A DNA stretch of 64,000 nucleotides from Maritimibacter sp. (GTDB lineage: Bacteria; Pseudomonadota; Alphaproteobacteria; Rhodobacterales; Rhodobacteraceae), in NCBI GenBank assembly GCA_002695005.1, contig NZNT01000019.1, forward strand, positions 186,001 through 250,000, given 5' to 3'. Positions 18,608 to 27,648 of this stretch are shown here, piece after piece; position 1 is the stretch's first letter, and each line of letters opens with the position of its first letter. A program made the position numbers and the translations under genes. Under the pieces are notes generated by a model. It did not search any database. It saw only the letters and a list, made by a program, of their open reading frames with translations, and was not told where the DNA came from.

Positions 18608-19754
18608 CGCGAGCGCGCTGGAACCGGACACCGGCCTGACGCCGGGCAAGGGGACATCACACGGCTTGCCCGTGGCGGTGTTGCTCGAGGTCACGCATCG
18701 CTGCCCGCTCCAATGCCCCTATTGCTCGAATCCGGTGGAACTGGACCGGCCCAAGAGCGAGCTTTCCACCGAGGAATGGGTGCGCGTCCTGCACGAGATG
18801 CCGGATCTCGGCATCCTTCAGGTGCACTTTTCCGGCGGCGAGCCGATGGCCCGCAAGGACATCGTGGAACTGGTGCAAGCCGCCACGGACGCCGGGCTCT
18901 ACTCGAACCTCATAACCTCGGGCGTGACGCTGACACGCGAGCGGCTGGAAGCCTTGGCCGACGCGGGCCTCAGCCATGTGCAGATAAGCTTTCAGGCCAA
19001 TGACCCTGTCCTGGCCAACCGCGTGGGCGGCTACAAGAACGGCCACGCCAAGAAGCTTGAGGCGGCGAAATGGACGCGCGAGGCAGGGCTTCCACTCACC
19101 GTGAACGCCGTGATGCACCGGCAGAACCTGCATGAACTCCCGGACATGATCGACATGGCGGTCGAGATGGGCGCGCACCGGATCGAGGTCGCGAACGTCC
19201 AGTATTATGGCTGGGCGCTCAAGAACCGCGCGGCGCTCATGCCGACCATGGCCCAGATCGAAGAGTGCAACCGCGTGGTGGAAGAGGCCGAGGAGCGGCT
19301 CAAGGGCATCCTCGCGATCGACTATGTGGTTCCAGACTATTACGCCGTGCGCCCCAAGACCTGCATGGGCGGTTGGGGCCGGCAGTTCTTCAACATCTCG
19401 CCAGCCGGCCGTGTGCTCCCCTGCCACGCTGCCGAGTCGATCACCGGCCTTGAATTCGACAGCGTACGGGACCATGCGCTTGGCTGGATCTGGGACCACT
19501 CCCCGGCGCTCAATCTTTACCGCGGCACGGACTGGATGCCAGAACCCTGCCAAAGCTGCGATTTCAAGGAAGAGGACTTCGGTGGCTGCCGCTGTCAGGC
19601 TTTCGCCCTGACAGGCGACGCGGCAAATACCGACCCGGCCTGTTCATTCTCCCCACACCATGACGCGATCTTCAAGACCGCCGAGACCGAGGCCGAGACG
19701 GGCGAGACGCGCTTTATCTATCGCAACCTTGCGGGCGGAACGCCCGAGGCATAG
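18600..19754 (+). CDS. pqqE: Radical-SAM PqqA peptide cyclase PqqE
   Basis: 384-residue radical SAM/SPASM enzyme that forms the carbon-carbon bond between Glu16 and Tyr20 of PqqA. The SAM cluster motif is C35-x3-C39-x2-C42 ([13 protein letters not shown]). A SPASM region rich in cysteines follows in the last third ([37 protein letters not shown]) for the auxiliary iron-sulfur clusters. The ligand pattern is complete. Overlaps pqqD by eight bases and is followed nine bases later by a peptidase-like gene. Confidence 0.96.
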   Translation: MSDASALEPDTGLTPGKGTSHGLPVAVLLEVTHRCPLQCPYCSNPVELDRPKSELSTEEWVRVLHEMPDLGILQVHFSGGEPMARKDIVELVQAATDAGLYSNLITSGVTLTRERLEALADAGLSHVQISFQANDPVLANRVGGYKNGHAKKLEAAKWTREAGLPLTVNAVMHRQNLHELPDMIDMAVEMGAHRIEVANVQYYGWALKNRAALMPTMAQIEECNRVVEEAEERLKGILAIDYVVPDYYAVRPKTCMGGWGRQFFNISPAGRVLPCHAAESITGLEFDSVRDHALGWIWDHSPALNLYRGTDWMPEPCQSCDFKEEDFGGCRCQAFALTGDAANTDPACSFSPHHDAIFKTAETEAETGETRFIYRNLAGGTPEA

Positions 19755-19763
19755 CCTCGCCCG

Positions 19764-20711
19764 ATGAAATGGCTCACCGATGACTTTCTTCCTGTAGGCG
19801 ACGGGCACGAGATCTGCGTTCGTTCGACCGGCAATCCCAAAGGCGTGCCGGTCGTCTATCTCCACGGCGGCCCTGGAAGTGGCGTGCAGGAGGCGCAGTT
19901 GCGGCTCTTCGACCCTAAGACATTCCACCTCATCGCGTTCGATCAGCGCGGGGCGGGGTTGAGCCGCCCGAAAGGCGGGCGCGAATCCAACACCACGGAT
20001 CATCTCGTGACCGACATGGAAAAGATCCGTACACACTTCGGCCTCGAGCGCTGGATGATCGTCGGCGGCTCGTGGGGCGCAACGCTGGCGCTTGCCTACG
20101 CTGTAGCTCATCCGGAGCGTGTGACGGGAATTGTCCTGCGCGCTGTGTTCCTCGGCACCCGCGCTGAACTCGACCGGGCGTTCCTCGCACATCTGCCGAC
20201 GTTCTATCCCTCGCTTTTTGAGGACTTCCTCGGTCTGCTCACTGCGGACGAGCGCGCAGCGCCACTCGAGTCCTACTGGGCCCGCATCCTGTCGGATGAC
20301 TCCGAGATGCATTTGCCCGCCGCCCGTGCATGGGGTGAGACGGAGCGGTCGCTGTCAGTACTCAGCCCCTCCAACCCGTGTCTGGACCTGTCGGCGCTTG
20401 CGCGACCGGGTGCGCCGGTGCCGTCATCGCCGTTCATGGAGGCGCATTACTTCAGCCACGACTGCTTTCTGCGCGTGCCGCTGATGGAACGAGCTGCACG
20501 GCTTTCGGGCATTCCGGGACGCATCGTGCAGGGGCGCTATGACCTTCTGTGTCCGCCCGCCAACGCGCACGCGCTCGCCGAAGCCTGGCCTGACGCGTCG
20601 GTGGACGTCGTGGACGCGGCCGGCCACGATCTCGGCCATCCGCCTATCTGGAAAGCGGTGGAGGCCGCTGTGTCTGAGCTGGGAAAGCAGATCGCCAAGG
20701 CGCGCGCCTAA
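19764..20711 (+). CDS. pip: Prolyl-aminopeptidase-like alpha/beta hydrolase (S33)
   Basis: 315-residue alpha/beta hydrolase with the S33 proline-iminopeptidase features: HGGPGSG oxyanion loop (34-40), FDQRGAGLSRP, nucleophile elbow GGSWGAT with Ser103, a late aspartate in GRYDLLCPP and a histidine in AGHDLGHPP. It lies only nine bases after pqqE, so it is very probably the last gene of the pqq operon. PQQ maturation needs a peptidase to trim PqqA; known helpers are M16 proteases (PqqF/G) or a prolyl-oligopeptidase-type PqqM. None of these is seen here, so a role for this enzyme in precursor processing is an attractive but untested inference. Confidence 0.85.
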   Translation: MKWLTDDFLPVGDGHEICVRSTGNPKGVPVVYLHGGPGSGVQEAQLRLFDPKTFHLIAFDQRGAGLSRPKGGRESNTTDHLVTDMEKIRTHFGLERWMIVGGSWGATLALAYAVAHPERVTGIVLRAVFLGTRAELDRAFLAHLPTFYPSLFEDFLGLLTADERAAPLESYWARILSDDSEMHLPAARAWGETERSLSVLSPSNPCLDLSALARPGAPVPSSPFMEAHYFSHDCFLRVPLMERAARLSGIPGRIVQGRYDLLCPPANAHALAEAWPDASVDVVDAAGHDLGHPPIWKAVEAAVSELGKQIAKARA

Positions 20712-20793
20712 TGCTTCGAAGGAAAATGTTAATCTTCAGTGACTTGCCGGGATTCTTTCATTAATTGGATCGCATGCGTACCAACTGCGAAAT

Positions 20794-21579
20794 TCACACA
20801 GCGGTCGCCCCGATTGCCGTTCTCAATTCGTCCATTGTGGGACGTGGGTAGCGGCTCAATACGTCCGAGATCGCGGACCGTGCGCGGGCGCCGGGCCACC
20901 CGGGACCGAGCAGCACGTCCGGCAGGTCACCGTGGCGCAGGCGCAGGCGGCGCCAGTGGTGAAAGGACAGCAAGCGGATCACGGTCGCTTGCAGCACTCC
21001 GTCAGGGGCTGGCCCCAGTCCGGTGAGCGCCGCCGTCAGCCCCTCGTACTCTCCGAGCGCCTTGGGCGAGATCACGACTTCTGAAACCCAGTCTGGCGCC
21101 GTGCTCGCATCCAGCGGCGCGACTAATGCGCCTTCGGGCAAGTCAGCGCGCGGCCCGGCTGTCAGGCCGGCGCGCGGACTGGGAAAGACCGTATCGTCCG
21201 GCATTGTCTCGGCGAATGAGGGTGTCGACATCGCCGGGTCGGGCAGCACCAGATAGGCAACGCGTCCCGCAACCGACTCTGTGCCATATATCAGCGGACG
21301 CACTGCCTCGCTTCTTGCGCGCCCTTCAGATGTAAGCGCATAAGAAGAGACACGCCCGTCGCGCTCGGCCTCGATCCATCCGTCACGTTTCAGGCGATGG
21401 AGCGCAACGCGAAGCGCCTGATTGTTGATTCCCATTTCCTCGACCAGTCGGGTCAGAACCGGACCTTCGATCCTGTCCGTCGGTGCGCGGCACAGATCGC
21501 CCATGATCGTCATGACGACGGACCAGACCTTGAGAGGGCCGAAGGCGATCAGCCGGTCGATTGGCGCGGTTTGGTTCAT
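20794..21579 (-). CDS. paaX: PaaX-family transcriptional regulator
   Basis: 261-residue repressor of the PaaX family. It has an N-terminal winged helix (about 8-75, LVEEMGINNQALRVALHRLKRDGWIEAERDGR), a central PaaX domain and a C-terminal PaaX_C-like helical part (LLSFHHWRRLRLRHGDLPDVLLGPGWPG). PaaX proteins typically sense phenylacetyl-CoA. The gene follows paaZ on the same strand after 31 bp. A TetR-type regulator also lies in the island, so two controls are likely. Confidence 0.87.
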   Translation of the reverse strand: MNQTAPIDRLIAFGPLKVWSVVMTIMGDLCRAPTDRIEGPVLTRLVEEMGINNQALRVALHRLKRDGWIEAERDGRVSSYALTSEGRARSEAVRPLIYGTESVAGRVAYLVLPDPAMSTPSFAETMPDDTVFPSPRAGLTAGPRADLPEGALVAPLDASTAPDWVSEVVISPKALGEYEGLTAALTGLGPAPDGVLQATVIRLLSFHHWRRLRLRHGDLPDVLLGPGWPGARARSAISDVLSRYPRPTMDELRTAIGATAV

Positions 21580-21610
21580 GGGGCGAGGCTACCCCCGCCC
21601 CGAGGGGGCC

Positions 21611-23641
21611 TCAATAGGCGTTCATCGTCAGCAGTTCGTATTGCGCAACGGGGGCATCATCCTGATTGAGGATCATCACATGCCAACGCACCTCGCCGTA
21701 TTCATCCGTGCGCCGGGTCTTTTTCTTTACCGTAAGCCGGACGTGGATCGAGTCGCCCGCCGGCACCGGCTGCATGAAACGCAGGTTGTCGAGGCCGGTG
21801 TTGGCCAGCACGGGCCCTTCGTCCGGATCGACGAACAGCCCGGCGGCGAAACTCAGGAGCAGGTAGCCATGCGCCACGCGGCCCGGGAAAAACGGGTTCC
21901 GCTTGGCCGCATCGTCGTCCATGTGCGCATAGAACGTGTCGCCGGTGAAGTCTGCGAAATGCTCAATATCCTCCAGCGTGACCTCGCGCTGCTCGGTCGT
22001 GATCGTCTCGCCAATCTCGAGCTCGGTGAAGGTGCGGGTGAAGGGGTGCGCGGGCGCGGGCCGGGGGTTGGACCCCGGTACGAACTCCTGGCCGATGGCC
22101 TGGATCATCTCCGGCGACCCCTGGATTGCGGTGCGCTGCATGAAGTGCTTCACGCCGCGCACACCGCCCATCTCTTCGCCGCCCCCCGCGCGGCCCGGTC
22201 CGCCGTGGATCATGTGGGGCAGGGGCGCACCGTGCCCTGTGCTCTCTTTCATCGAGGTGCGGTTATTAATGTAGATGCGGCCATGATAGGCGCCAGCGCC
22301 GAGCGCGACTTGCCGCGCTGTCGCCGGGTCGTTCGAAATGAGTGAGACGACAAGCGACCCTTGGCCGCGGTTGGCCAGGTCGATCGCGTGGTCGAGGTCT
22401 CGGTAGCCCATGATGGTGGACACCGGCCCGAAGGCCTCGGTCTCGTGAACCTTTGTTGCGCGGTCCGGCTCGGCGCAATGATAGAGCATAGGAGGCAGGA
22501 AAGCGCCCTTGTCGCGGTCGGCGCCCACAACCTCGAAGTTGTCCGGATCGCCGATAACCCGCTCGGCCTCCGTGCCGAGGACGGCGATTTTATCCAGCAC
22601 ATCCGCACGTTGGCCGGTTGAGACGAGCGCGCCCATCCGGGTGCCTTCCGCCGCCGGGTCTCCAATCACGGTCTTCGCCAACCGCTCGCGCAGGGCGTCG
22701 ATCACCGCCTCCACATGAGTCTCCGGCGCAATAATGCGGCGGATCGCGGTGCATTTCTGGCCTGCCTTCACCGTCATCTCGCGCTGCACTTCCTTGACGA
22801 ACAGGTCGAATTCCGGCGTGCCGGGTTCGGCGTCCGGAGCAAGGATCGACGCGTTCAGGCTGTCGGCCTCTGCCGTAAATCGCACGGCGTTGGCGAGGAT
22901 CGCGCGGGTGGAGCGTAACTGGAGCGCGGTGTCCGCCGACCCGGTGAAACTCACCGAATCCTGGCAGGTCAGCCGGTCAAGCAAGTCGCCGGTTCCACCT
23001 GCCACGAACTGCACCGCGCCCTCGGGCAACAGCCCGGACTCCAGCATCAGCCTGACGCAATGCTCGGTCACATAGCTTGTCGCGGTCGCTGGTTTGACGA
23101 TGGCCGGAACCCCGGCGAGCAAGGTCGGGGCGAGTTTTTCCAGCATCCCCCAGACAGGGAAATTATAGGCGTTGATATGCACGGCCACGCCCCGCATCGG
23201 CGTGTAGATGTGCTGACCGAGGAAGGTTCCGTTGCGCGAGAATTGCTCCACGTCGCCGTCCAGCAGAACGTGCCCGTCCGGCAATTCCCGTCGGCCCTTG
23301 GAGGCGAAGACGAAGAGCGTGCCGATGCCGCCGTCGATGTCGAACCCGTGGTCGCCTTGCGTGGCGCCGGTGGCGAAAGAAATGTCGTAGAGCGCCTGCT
23401 TGTGCTCGCTCAGGTATTGCCCGAGCGCCTTGAGCATCTTTGCGCGTTCATGGAATGTCATCTTGCGCAGGGCGGGGCCGCCGACGGTGTGGGCGTGGTC
23501 GAGCATGGCCTGCACGTCGAGGCTGTCGTTGCCTGCGGTCGCGATCACCTCTCCCGTCACGGCGCTTGCGATGTTGCGTGCGCCTGCGCCGGGTTTCACC
23601 CAGTCGCCAGCGGCGTAGCTGGACACATCCATGAGCGTCAT
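21611..23641 (-). CDS. paaZ: Bifunctional oxepin-CoA hydrolase / semialdehyde dehydrogenase PaaZ
   Basis: 676-residue fusion of an aldehyde dehydrogenase (about 1-520) and a MaoC-type hotdog hydratase (about 540-676). The MaoC part opens the oxepin-CoA ring and the dehydrogenase oxidises the resulting semialdehyde to 3-oxo-5,6-dehydrosuberyl-CoA. ALDH landmarks are RFTAEADSLN with the general-base glutamate and KAGQKCTAIRR with the catalytic cysteine. The hotdog part shows FADFTGDTFYAHMDDDAA and PGRVAHGYLLLSF, so both halves look active. The start at 23641 is preferred over 23647 because GGGAGG lies six bases from 23641 but abuts 23647. Divergent from paaG. Confidence 0.95.
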   Translation of the reverse strand: MTLMDVSSYAAGDWVKPGAGARNIASAVTGEVIATAGNDSLDVQAMLDHAHTVGGPALRKMTFHERAKMLKALGQYLSEHKQALYDISFATGATQGDHGFDIDGGIGTLFVFASKGRRELPDGHVLLDGDVEQFSRNGTFLGQHIYTPMRGVAVHINAYNFPVWGMLEKLAPTLLAGVPAIVKPATATSYVTEHCVRLMLESGLLPEGAVQFVAGGTGDLLDRLTCQDSVSFTGSADTALQLRSTRAILANAVRFTAEADSLNASILAPDAEPGTPEFDLFVKEVQREMTVKAGQKCTAIRRIIAPETHVEAVIDALRERLAKTVIGDPAAEGTRMGALVSTGQRADVLDKIAVLGTEAERVIGDPDNFEVVGADRDKGAFLPPMLYHCAEPDRATKVHETEAFGPVSTIMGYRDLDHAIDLANRGQGSLVVSLISNDPATARQVALGAGAYHGRIYINNRTSMKESTGHGAPLPHMIHGGPGRAGGGEEMGGVRGVKHFMQRTAIQGSPEMIQAIGQEFVPGSNPRPAPAHPFTRTFTELEIGETITTEQREVTLEDIEHFADFTGDTFYAHMDDDAAKRNPFFPGRVAHGYLLLSFAAGLFVDPDEGPVLANTGLDNLRFMQPVPAGDSIHVRLTVKKKTRRTDEYGEVRWHVMILNQDDAPVAQYELLTMNAY

Positions 23642-23695
23642 GGTCATCCTCCCTTTCTGTGTCGGTCCGCCCGAGTCGCGGTCAAGATCATTATT

Positions 23696-23707
23696 GACCG
23701 TCCGGTC
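23696..23707. promoter_or_regulatory. TetR (PaaR-type) operator between paaZ and paaG
   Basis: GACCG-TC-CGGTC is a perfect 5-bp inverted repeat in the 107-bp divergent paaZ/paaG promoter region. The same GACCG-NN-CGGTC palindrome occurs upstream of paaJ (32499-32512). Size and sequence fit TetR repressors of phenylacetate genes, and a TetR gene ends the paaGIK operon. Confidence 0.65.
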
Positions 23708-23748
23708 GGTTTAAGCAAGGATAACGCCGAACAGAGGGGGAGGAGTCG

Positions 23749-24540
23749 ATGAGCGATACCGTGCGCGTGGACCGGCAGGACGGAAGGGTGGAAATCACTC
23801 TGAACCGCCCGGACCGGCTCAACAGCTTCAACGAAGAAATGCACTTGGCCCTGCGCGCCGCACTCGAGGATGCTGCAAGTGACGGGACGCGGGCCGTGCT
23901 GCTCACAGGGGCCGGCAAGGGGTTTTGCGCCGGGCAGGACCTTGGCGACCGCGACCCGCGAAAGACCGACAAGATCGATCTCGGCCACACCGTGCGCACC
24001 TTCTGGGCCCCGCTGGTGCGCCAGATCCGCGCGCTTGAGATGCCGGTCGTCTGTGCCGTGAACGGTGTCGCCGCGGGGGCGGGGTCTTCGCTCGCGCTCG
24101 CCTGCGACATGGTCATCGCGTCGGAAAAGGCCAAGTTCATCCAGAGCTTCGCGAATGTCGGGCTGATCCCGGATACAGGCGGCTCATTCTCGCTCACCAA
24201 CCTCGTCGGGCCTGCCCGGGCGCGCGGTCTCGCCCTCACTGCCGAGCCGCTGACGGGCGAGACGGCCGAGGCCTGGGGCCTGATCTGGAAATGCCTGCCC
24301 GAAGACGCGTACCTTGACGCCGCACGCGACCAGGTCGCGAAATTCGCCAAGGGACCGACCTTCGGTTACGCCCAGACGAAAAAGGCAATTCAGGCCGCCG
24401 AGACCAACACGATGAACGCGCAGCTCGACTTGGAGGCGCAGCTCATGTTCGAATGCGGCAACTCGCCGGATTACGCCGAGGGCGTCGGGGCTTTCCTCGA
24501 CAAACGCAAACCGCAATTCACCGGGGAGAAGCCCGAATGA
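23749..24540 (+). CDS. paaG: 1,2-epoxyphenylacetyl-CoA isomerase PaaG
   Basis: 263-residue crotonase-fold enzyme that converts ring-1,2-epoxyphenylacetyl-CoA to oxepin-CoA. The oxyanion-hole motif GAGKGFCAGQDLGDRDP and ACDMVIASEKAKFIQSFANVGLIPDTGG are visible. The latter has an aspartate where hydratases carry the second glutamate, as expected for PaaG rather than PaaF. A GGGGAGGAG site lies just upstream of the ATG. First of four overlapping forward genes (paaG-paaI-paaK-tetR). Confidence 0.9.
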   Translation: MSDTVRVDRQDGRVEITLNRPDRLNSFNEEMHLALRAALEDAASDGTRAVLLTGAGKGFCAGQDLGDRDPRKTDKIDLGHTVRTFWAPLVRQIRALEMPVVCAVNGVAAGAGSSLALACDMVIASEKAKFIQSFANVGLIPDTGGSFSLTNLVGPARARGLALTAEPLTGETAEAWGLIWKCLPEDAYLDAARDQVAKFAKGPTFGYAQTKKAIQAAETNTMNAQLDLEAQLMFECGNSPDYAEGVGAFLDKRKPQFTGEKPE

Positions 24541-24971
24541 CGCCGAAAGAACGCGCCGAAAAGGCATGTTGGGCCATGTGGGACAACGACCAGTCGTCCA
24601 AGTGGTTCGGGATGGAGCTTGGCGATGTGGACGAAGGGCGTGCAACCATGACGCTCAAGGTTCTGCCGCACCACTGCAACGGTCACGCGATCTGCCACGG
24701 CGGGGTGATTTTCGCGCTGGCTGACAGCACGTTCGCCTTCGCTTGCAACAGCCGAAACCAGAGCACGGTGGCCCAGCACAACATGATCTCGTTCCTCGCA
24801 CCGGGGAAAGAAGGCGACGTGCTGACGGCCGTGGCGGAGGAGACTTATATCAAGGGCCGCTCCGGCATCTACGACATCCACGTCACCAATCAGGACGGCA
24901 GCCGCATTGCCGAGATGCGCGGCATGTCCCGCGCCATTCCCGGCACGCTTTTCGAGGAGGAAACCGAATGA
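24537..24971 (+). CDS. paaI: Hydroxyphenylacetyl-CoA thioesterase PaaI
   Basis: 144-residue hotdog thioesterase that hydrolyses dead-end hydroxylated phenylacetyl-CoA products and recycles CoA. The family core HHCNGHAICHGGVIFALADSTFAFACN includes the HGG motif and the catalytic aspartate at LADS. The start at 24537 overlaps the paaG stop (ATGA). A longer in-frame extension lies inside paaG and is rejected. Confidence 0.93.
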   Translation: MTPKERAEKACWAMWDNDQSSKWFGMELGDVDEGRATMTLKVLPHHCNGHAICHGGVIFALADSTFAFACNSRNQSTVAQHNMISFLAPGKEGDVLTAVAEETYIKGRSGIYDIHVTNQDGSRIAEMRGMSRAIPGTLFEEETE

Positions 24972-26278
24972 AAGACCTCACCCCCGACCGCGCGACGCTT
25001 GACCCGATCGAGATCGCCTCGATCGACGAGATCCGCGCGCTGCAACTCGACCGACTGAAATGGTCTGTGCGCCATGCTTACGACAACGTGCCGATGTACA
25101 AGCAGCGGTTCGACGCGGCGGGGGTTCATCCGGACGACCTGCAGCAGCTGTCGGACCTCGCGAAGTTCCCCTTCACCTATAAGACGGACCTACGCGACAA
25201 CTACCCCTTTGGTCTTTTCGCGGTCCCGCGCGAACAGATCCGGCGCATCCATGCCTCCTCCGGCACGACCGGCAAACCGACGGTGGTGGGCTACACGGAA
25301 AACGACCTGAACAATTGGGCCAACCTCGTCGCGCGTTCGATGCGCGCATCGGGGACGCGTTCGGGTGACATCGTGCATGTGGCCTATGGCTACGGGCTAT
25401 TCACTGGCGGCCTTGGCGCACATTACGGGGCCGAGCGGCTGGGCGCGACCGTGGTTCCGATATCCGGCGGGATGACCGAGCGGCAGGTAACGCTGATCCA
25501 AGACTTCAAGCCGACCACGATCATGGTCACCCCGTCCTACATGCTCAACATTCTGGAACAATTCCACAAGGCTGGGCTGGACCCGCGCGACTCGTCGCTC
25601 GAAGTGGGCATCTTCGGCGCCGAGCCGTGGACGGACTCGATGCGCAGGGAGGTCGAGGACGCCTTCGACATGCACGCTGTCGACATCTATGGCCTGTCCG
25701 AAATCATGGGGCCGGGGGTTGCGAACGAATGTGTCGAGACCAAAGACGGCCCCGTGATCTGGGAAGATCACTTCTTGCCGGAAATCATCCACCCGGAAAC
25801 GGGCGAGGTTCTGCCGGATGGCGAAATCGGTGAACTGGTCTTCACAACCCTCACTAAAGAGGGTCTGCCGATGATCCGCTACCGCACCCGCGACCTGACC
25901 CGGCTTCTGCCCGGAACGGCGCGGTCGATGCGGCGGATGGAGAAGATCACCGGGCGCTCGGACGACATGATCATCTTGCGCGGCGTCAACGTCTTCCCGA
26001 CCCAGATCGAGGAGCAGGTGCTGGCGACGGGCGGCATCTCCCCGCACTTCCAGATCGAGCTCTACAAGTCCGGCCGGATGGACGGGATGCGAGTCTATGT
26101 CGAGGCGTCGGAGGACTCTACTGACGAGGCGTCGAAAACGGCTGCCGCACGGATGCTCACCAAGCGGATCAAGGACGTCGTGGGCGTGTCCACCGAGATC
26201 ATCGTGGGCGCACCCGGTGAGGTGGAGCGCAGTCAGGGCAAGGCTCAGCGGGTCGTGGACAACCGGGGGAAGGGCTGA
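24968..26278 (+). CDS. paaK: Phenylacetate-CoA ligase PaaK
   Basis: 436-residue adenylate-forming enzyme that starts the pathway by activating phenylacetate to phenylacetyl-CoA. The ATP loop SSGTTGKPTV is at 97-106. IYGLSEIMGPG and the C-terminal GRSDDMIILRGVNVFPTQIE hinge are typical. Length equals the family norm (about 435). ATGA overlap with paaI; its TGA stop shares its last base with the tetR ATG. Confidence 0.96.
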   Translation: MKDLTPDRATLDPIEIASIDEIRALQLDRLKWSVRHAYDNVPMYKQRFDAAGVHPDDLQQLSDLAKFPFTYKTDLRDNYPFGLFAVPREQIRRIHASSGTTGKPTVVGYTENDLNNWANLVARSMRASGTRSGDIVHVAYGYGLFTGGLGAHYGAERLGATVVPISGGMTERQVTLIQDFKPTTIMVTPSYMLNILEQFHKAGLDPRDSSLEVGIFGAEPWTDSMRREVEDAFDMHAVDIYGLSEIMGPGVANECVETKDGPVIWEDHFLPEIIHPETGEVLPDGEIGELVFTTLTKEGLPMIRYRTRDLTRLLPGTARSMRRMEKITGRSDDMIILRGVNVFPTQIEEQVLATGGISPHFQIELYKSGRMDGMRVYVEASEDSTDEASKTAAARMLTKRIKDVVGVSTEIIVGAPGEVERSQGKAQRVVDNRGKG

Positions 26279-26877
26279 TGGCAGCCCGTTCGATCGCCCG
26301 TGACCATGATGAAAAGCGCGCCCAGATCCTTGCGGCGGCGGCGCGCGTTTTCGCGACCGAAGGGTATGACCGCTCGTCCATGACGCGGCTTGCCGATGAG
26401 GTCGGCATTTCCAAGGCCAACATCTATCACTACTACCCGTCGAAGGAGGCGCTGCTCTACGACATCCTCGACAGCCACCTGCGGTCGCTGCGCGACATGG
26501 TACTCAGTCTCGATCTGACGGGATTGACGGCGGAGGAACAGCTTCGCGCGGTCGTTCGGGCGATCATGCTCGCCTATGAAGGCTACGACTACAAACACCG
26601 TATCCAGATGAACGAAATGGCGCTTCTGCCGGACGATCAGCAGCGCGAACTGCGCGGGCTCCAGCGCGATCTGGTGCGGTTCCTGTCGGACCTCCTCACG
26701 CGTCTCGCGCCCGACCGGCTCGGAGGCGACCCGGCCAAGCAACGCTCGGCGACCATGGCCGTGTTCGGAATGCTGAACTGGTATTTCACATGGGCGCGCG
26801 GTGCCGGACCGGCGGATCGTGAGGACTATTCGGCGGTCGTCGCCGACATGGTACTGGGCGGGGTGAAGTCGGTCTGA
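26278..26877 (+). CDS. TetR-family regulator, probable PaaR
   Basis: 199-residue TetR repressor. The helix-turn-helix is at about 22-55 (ARVFATEGYDRSSMTRLADEVGISKANIYHYYPSKEALLYDIL), followed by an all-helical ligand domain. The ATG shares one base with the paaK stop, so it is made together with the ligase. The GACCG-NN-CGGTC palindromes in both paa promoter regions are plausible targets, making it a feedback regulator of the island; phenylacetyl-CoA is the likely inducer by analogy to PaaR of other proteobacteria. Confidence 0.85.
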   Translation: MAARSIARDHDEKRAQILAAAARVFATEGYDRSSMTRLADEVGISKANIYHYYPSKEALLYDILDSHLRSLRDMVLSLDLTGLTAEEQLRAVVRAIMLAYEGYDYKHRIQMNEMALLPDDQQRELRGLQRDLVRFLSDLLTRLAPDRLGGDPAKQRSATMAVFGMLNWYFTWARGAGPADREDYSAVVADMVLGGVKSV

Positions 26878-26886
26878 AGCCAGCTC

Positions 26887-27648
26887 TTAGGCTGTCCTCA
26901 GCCCCAGTTCCGCCAGGATAGGACGCATACGTTCCATCCAGTCTGACTTCAGCGCGGTGTTCTCGATGTGCCGCAGACCCATCGCCTTGAGCTGTTCCAA
27001 CCGACCGGCATCTCCGATCCCGAAACTGACAGCCACGCGCGGCATCCAGTAGTCGACGGACGGCTGCAATTCGGCGGTCTCAAGGGCCAGGACGCGAGCG
27101 CCCTCAACGGCCAGCGCAGCATGGTGCTCTTCGATCTTGAGGATGTCTCTGAACGCCTCGGCCAGCGGTTGATAGCTCACCTGCCGCAGTTCTTCGAGTT
27201 GGACACACACCGCCGTGCCCATGAGCAGGTTCATCACCACGGAATCCGCCCAGCTTGTGAAGGGATAGTTGAAGACGGCGAGCCGCATGTCATGCTCGAT
27301 CCGGGTCGCACCAATGTCGGCGCTCCGCTCCAGTCGCGTGTCCCACGGGTGCTGGCGAACGTAGCGGTCGGTGTCCGCGCCGAATTCGCCCATCAGGGTC
27401 AGCACCCGGTCGGCATTGGCAAGCTTTTCGGCCACGATCCGTGCCGCAGCGCCTCGCGCCTTGATCCCCGGCGCGCTGTTGATCATATCCGCAAACCCGG
27501 CTGCGCCCGCGAGGTTGGAATCCACGAAAGTCGCCATGATTTTCAGCAACTCCGCCCGGTAGCGCGGCGGCACGTTGCCGGGGGAAGTGAGCCGACCGCC
27601 TTGGGCGAGATAGTCGGAAAGGGTCATTTCCGCGAAATCACTGGTCAT
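26887..27648 (-). CDS. Third PaaA/PaaC-family ferritin-like protein
   Basis: 253-residue all-helical protein of the phenylacetic-acid-catabolic (PaaA/PaaC) family, an extra paralogue besides PaaA and PaaC. It keeps one ExxH-type metal motif (LKIEEHHAALAVEG), but the first half lacks the matching ExxH pair that PaaA has, so a full di-iron centre is doubtful. It starts 11 bases inside the paaE end and is the last gene of the reverse paaJABCDE transcript. It may be a structural subunit, an assembly factor or a separate hydroxylase; its function is unknown. Confidence 0.75.
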   Translation of the reverse strand: MTSDFAEMTLSDYLAQGGRLTSPGNVPPRYRAELLKIMATFVDSNLAGAAGFADMINSAPGIKARGAAARIVAEKLANADRVLTLMGEFGADTDRYVRQHPWDTRLERSADIGATRIEHDMRLAVFNYPFTSWADSVVMNLLMGTAVCVQLEELRQVSYQPLAEAFRDILKIEEHHAALAVEGARVLALETAELQPSVDYWMPRVAVSFGIGDAGRLEQLKAMGLRHIENTALKSDWMERMRPILAELGLRTA

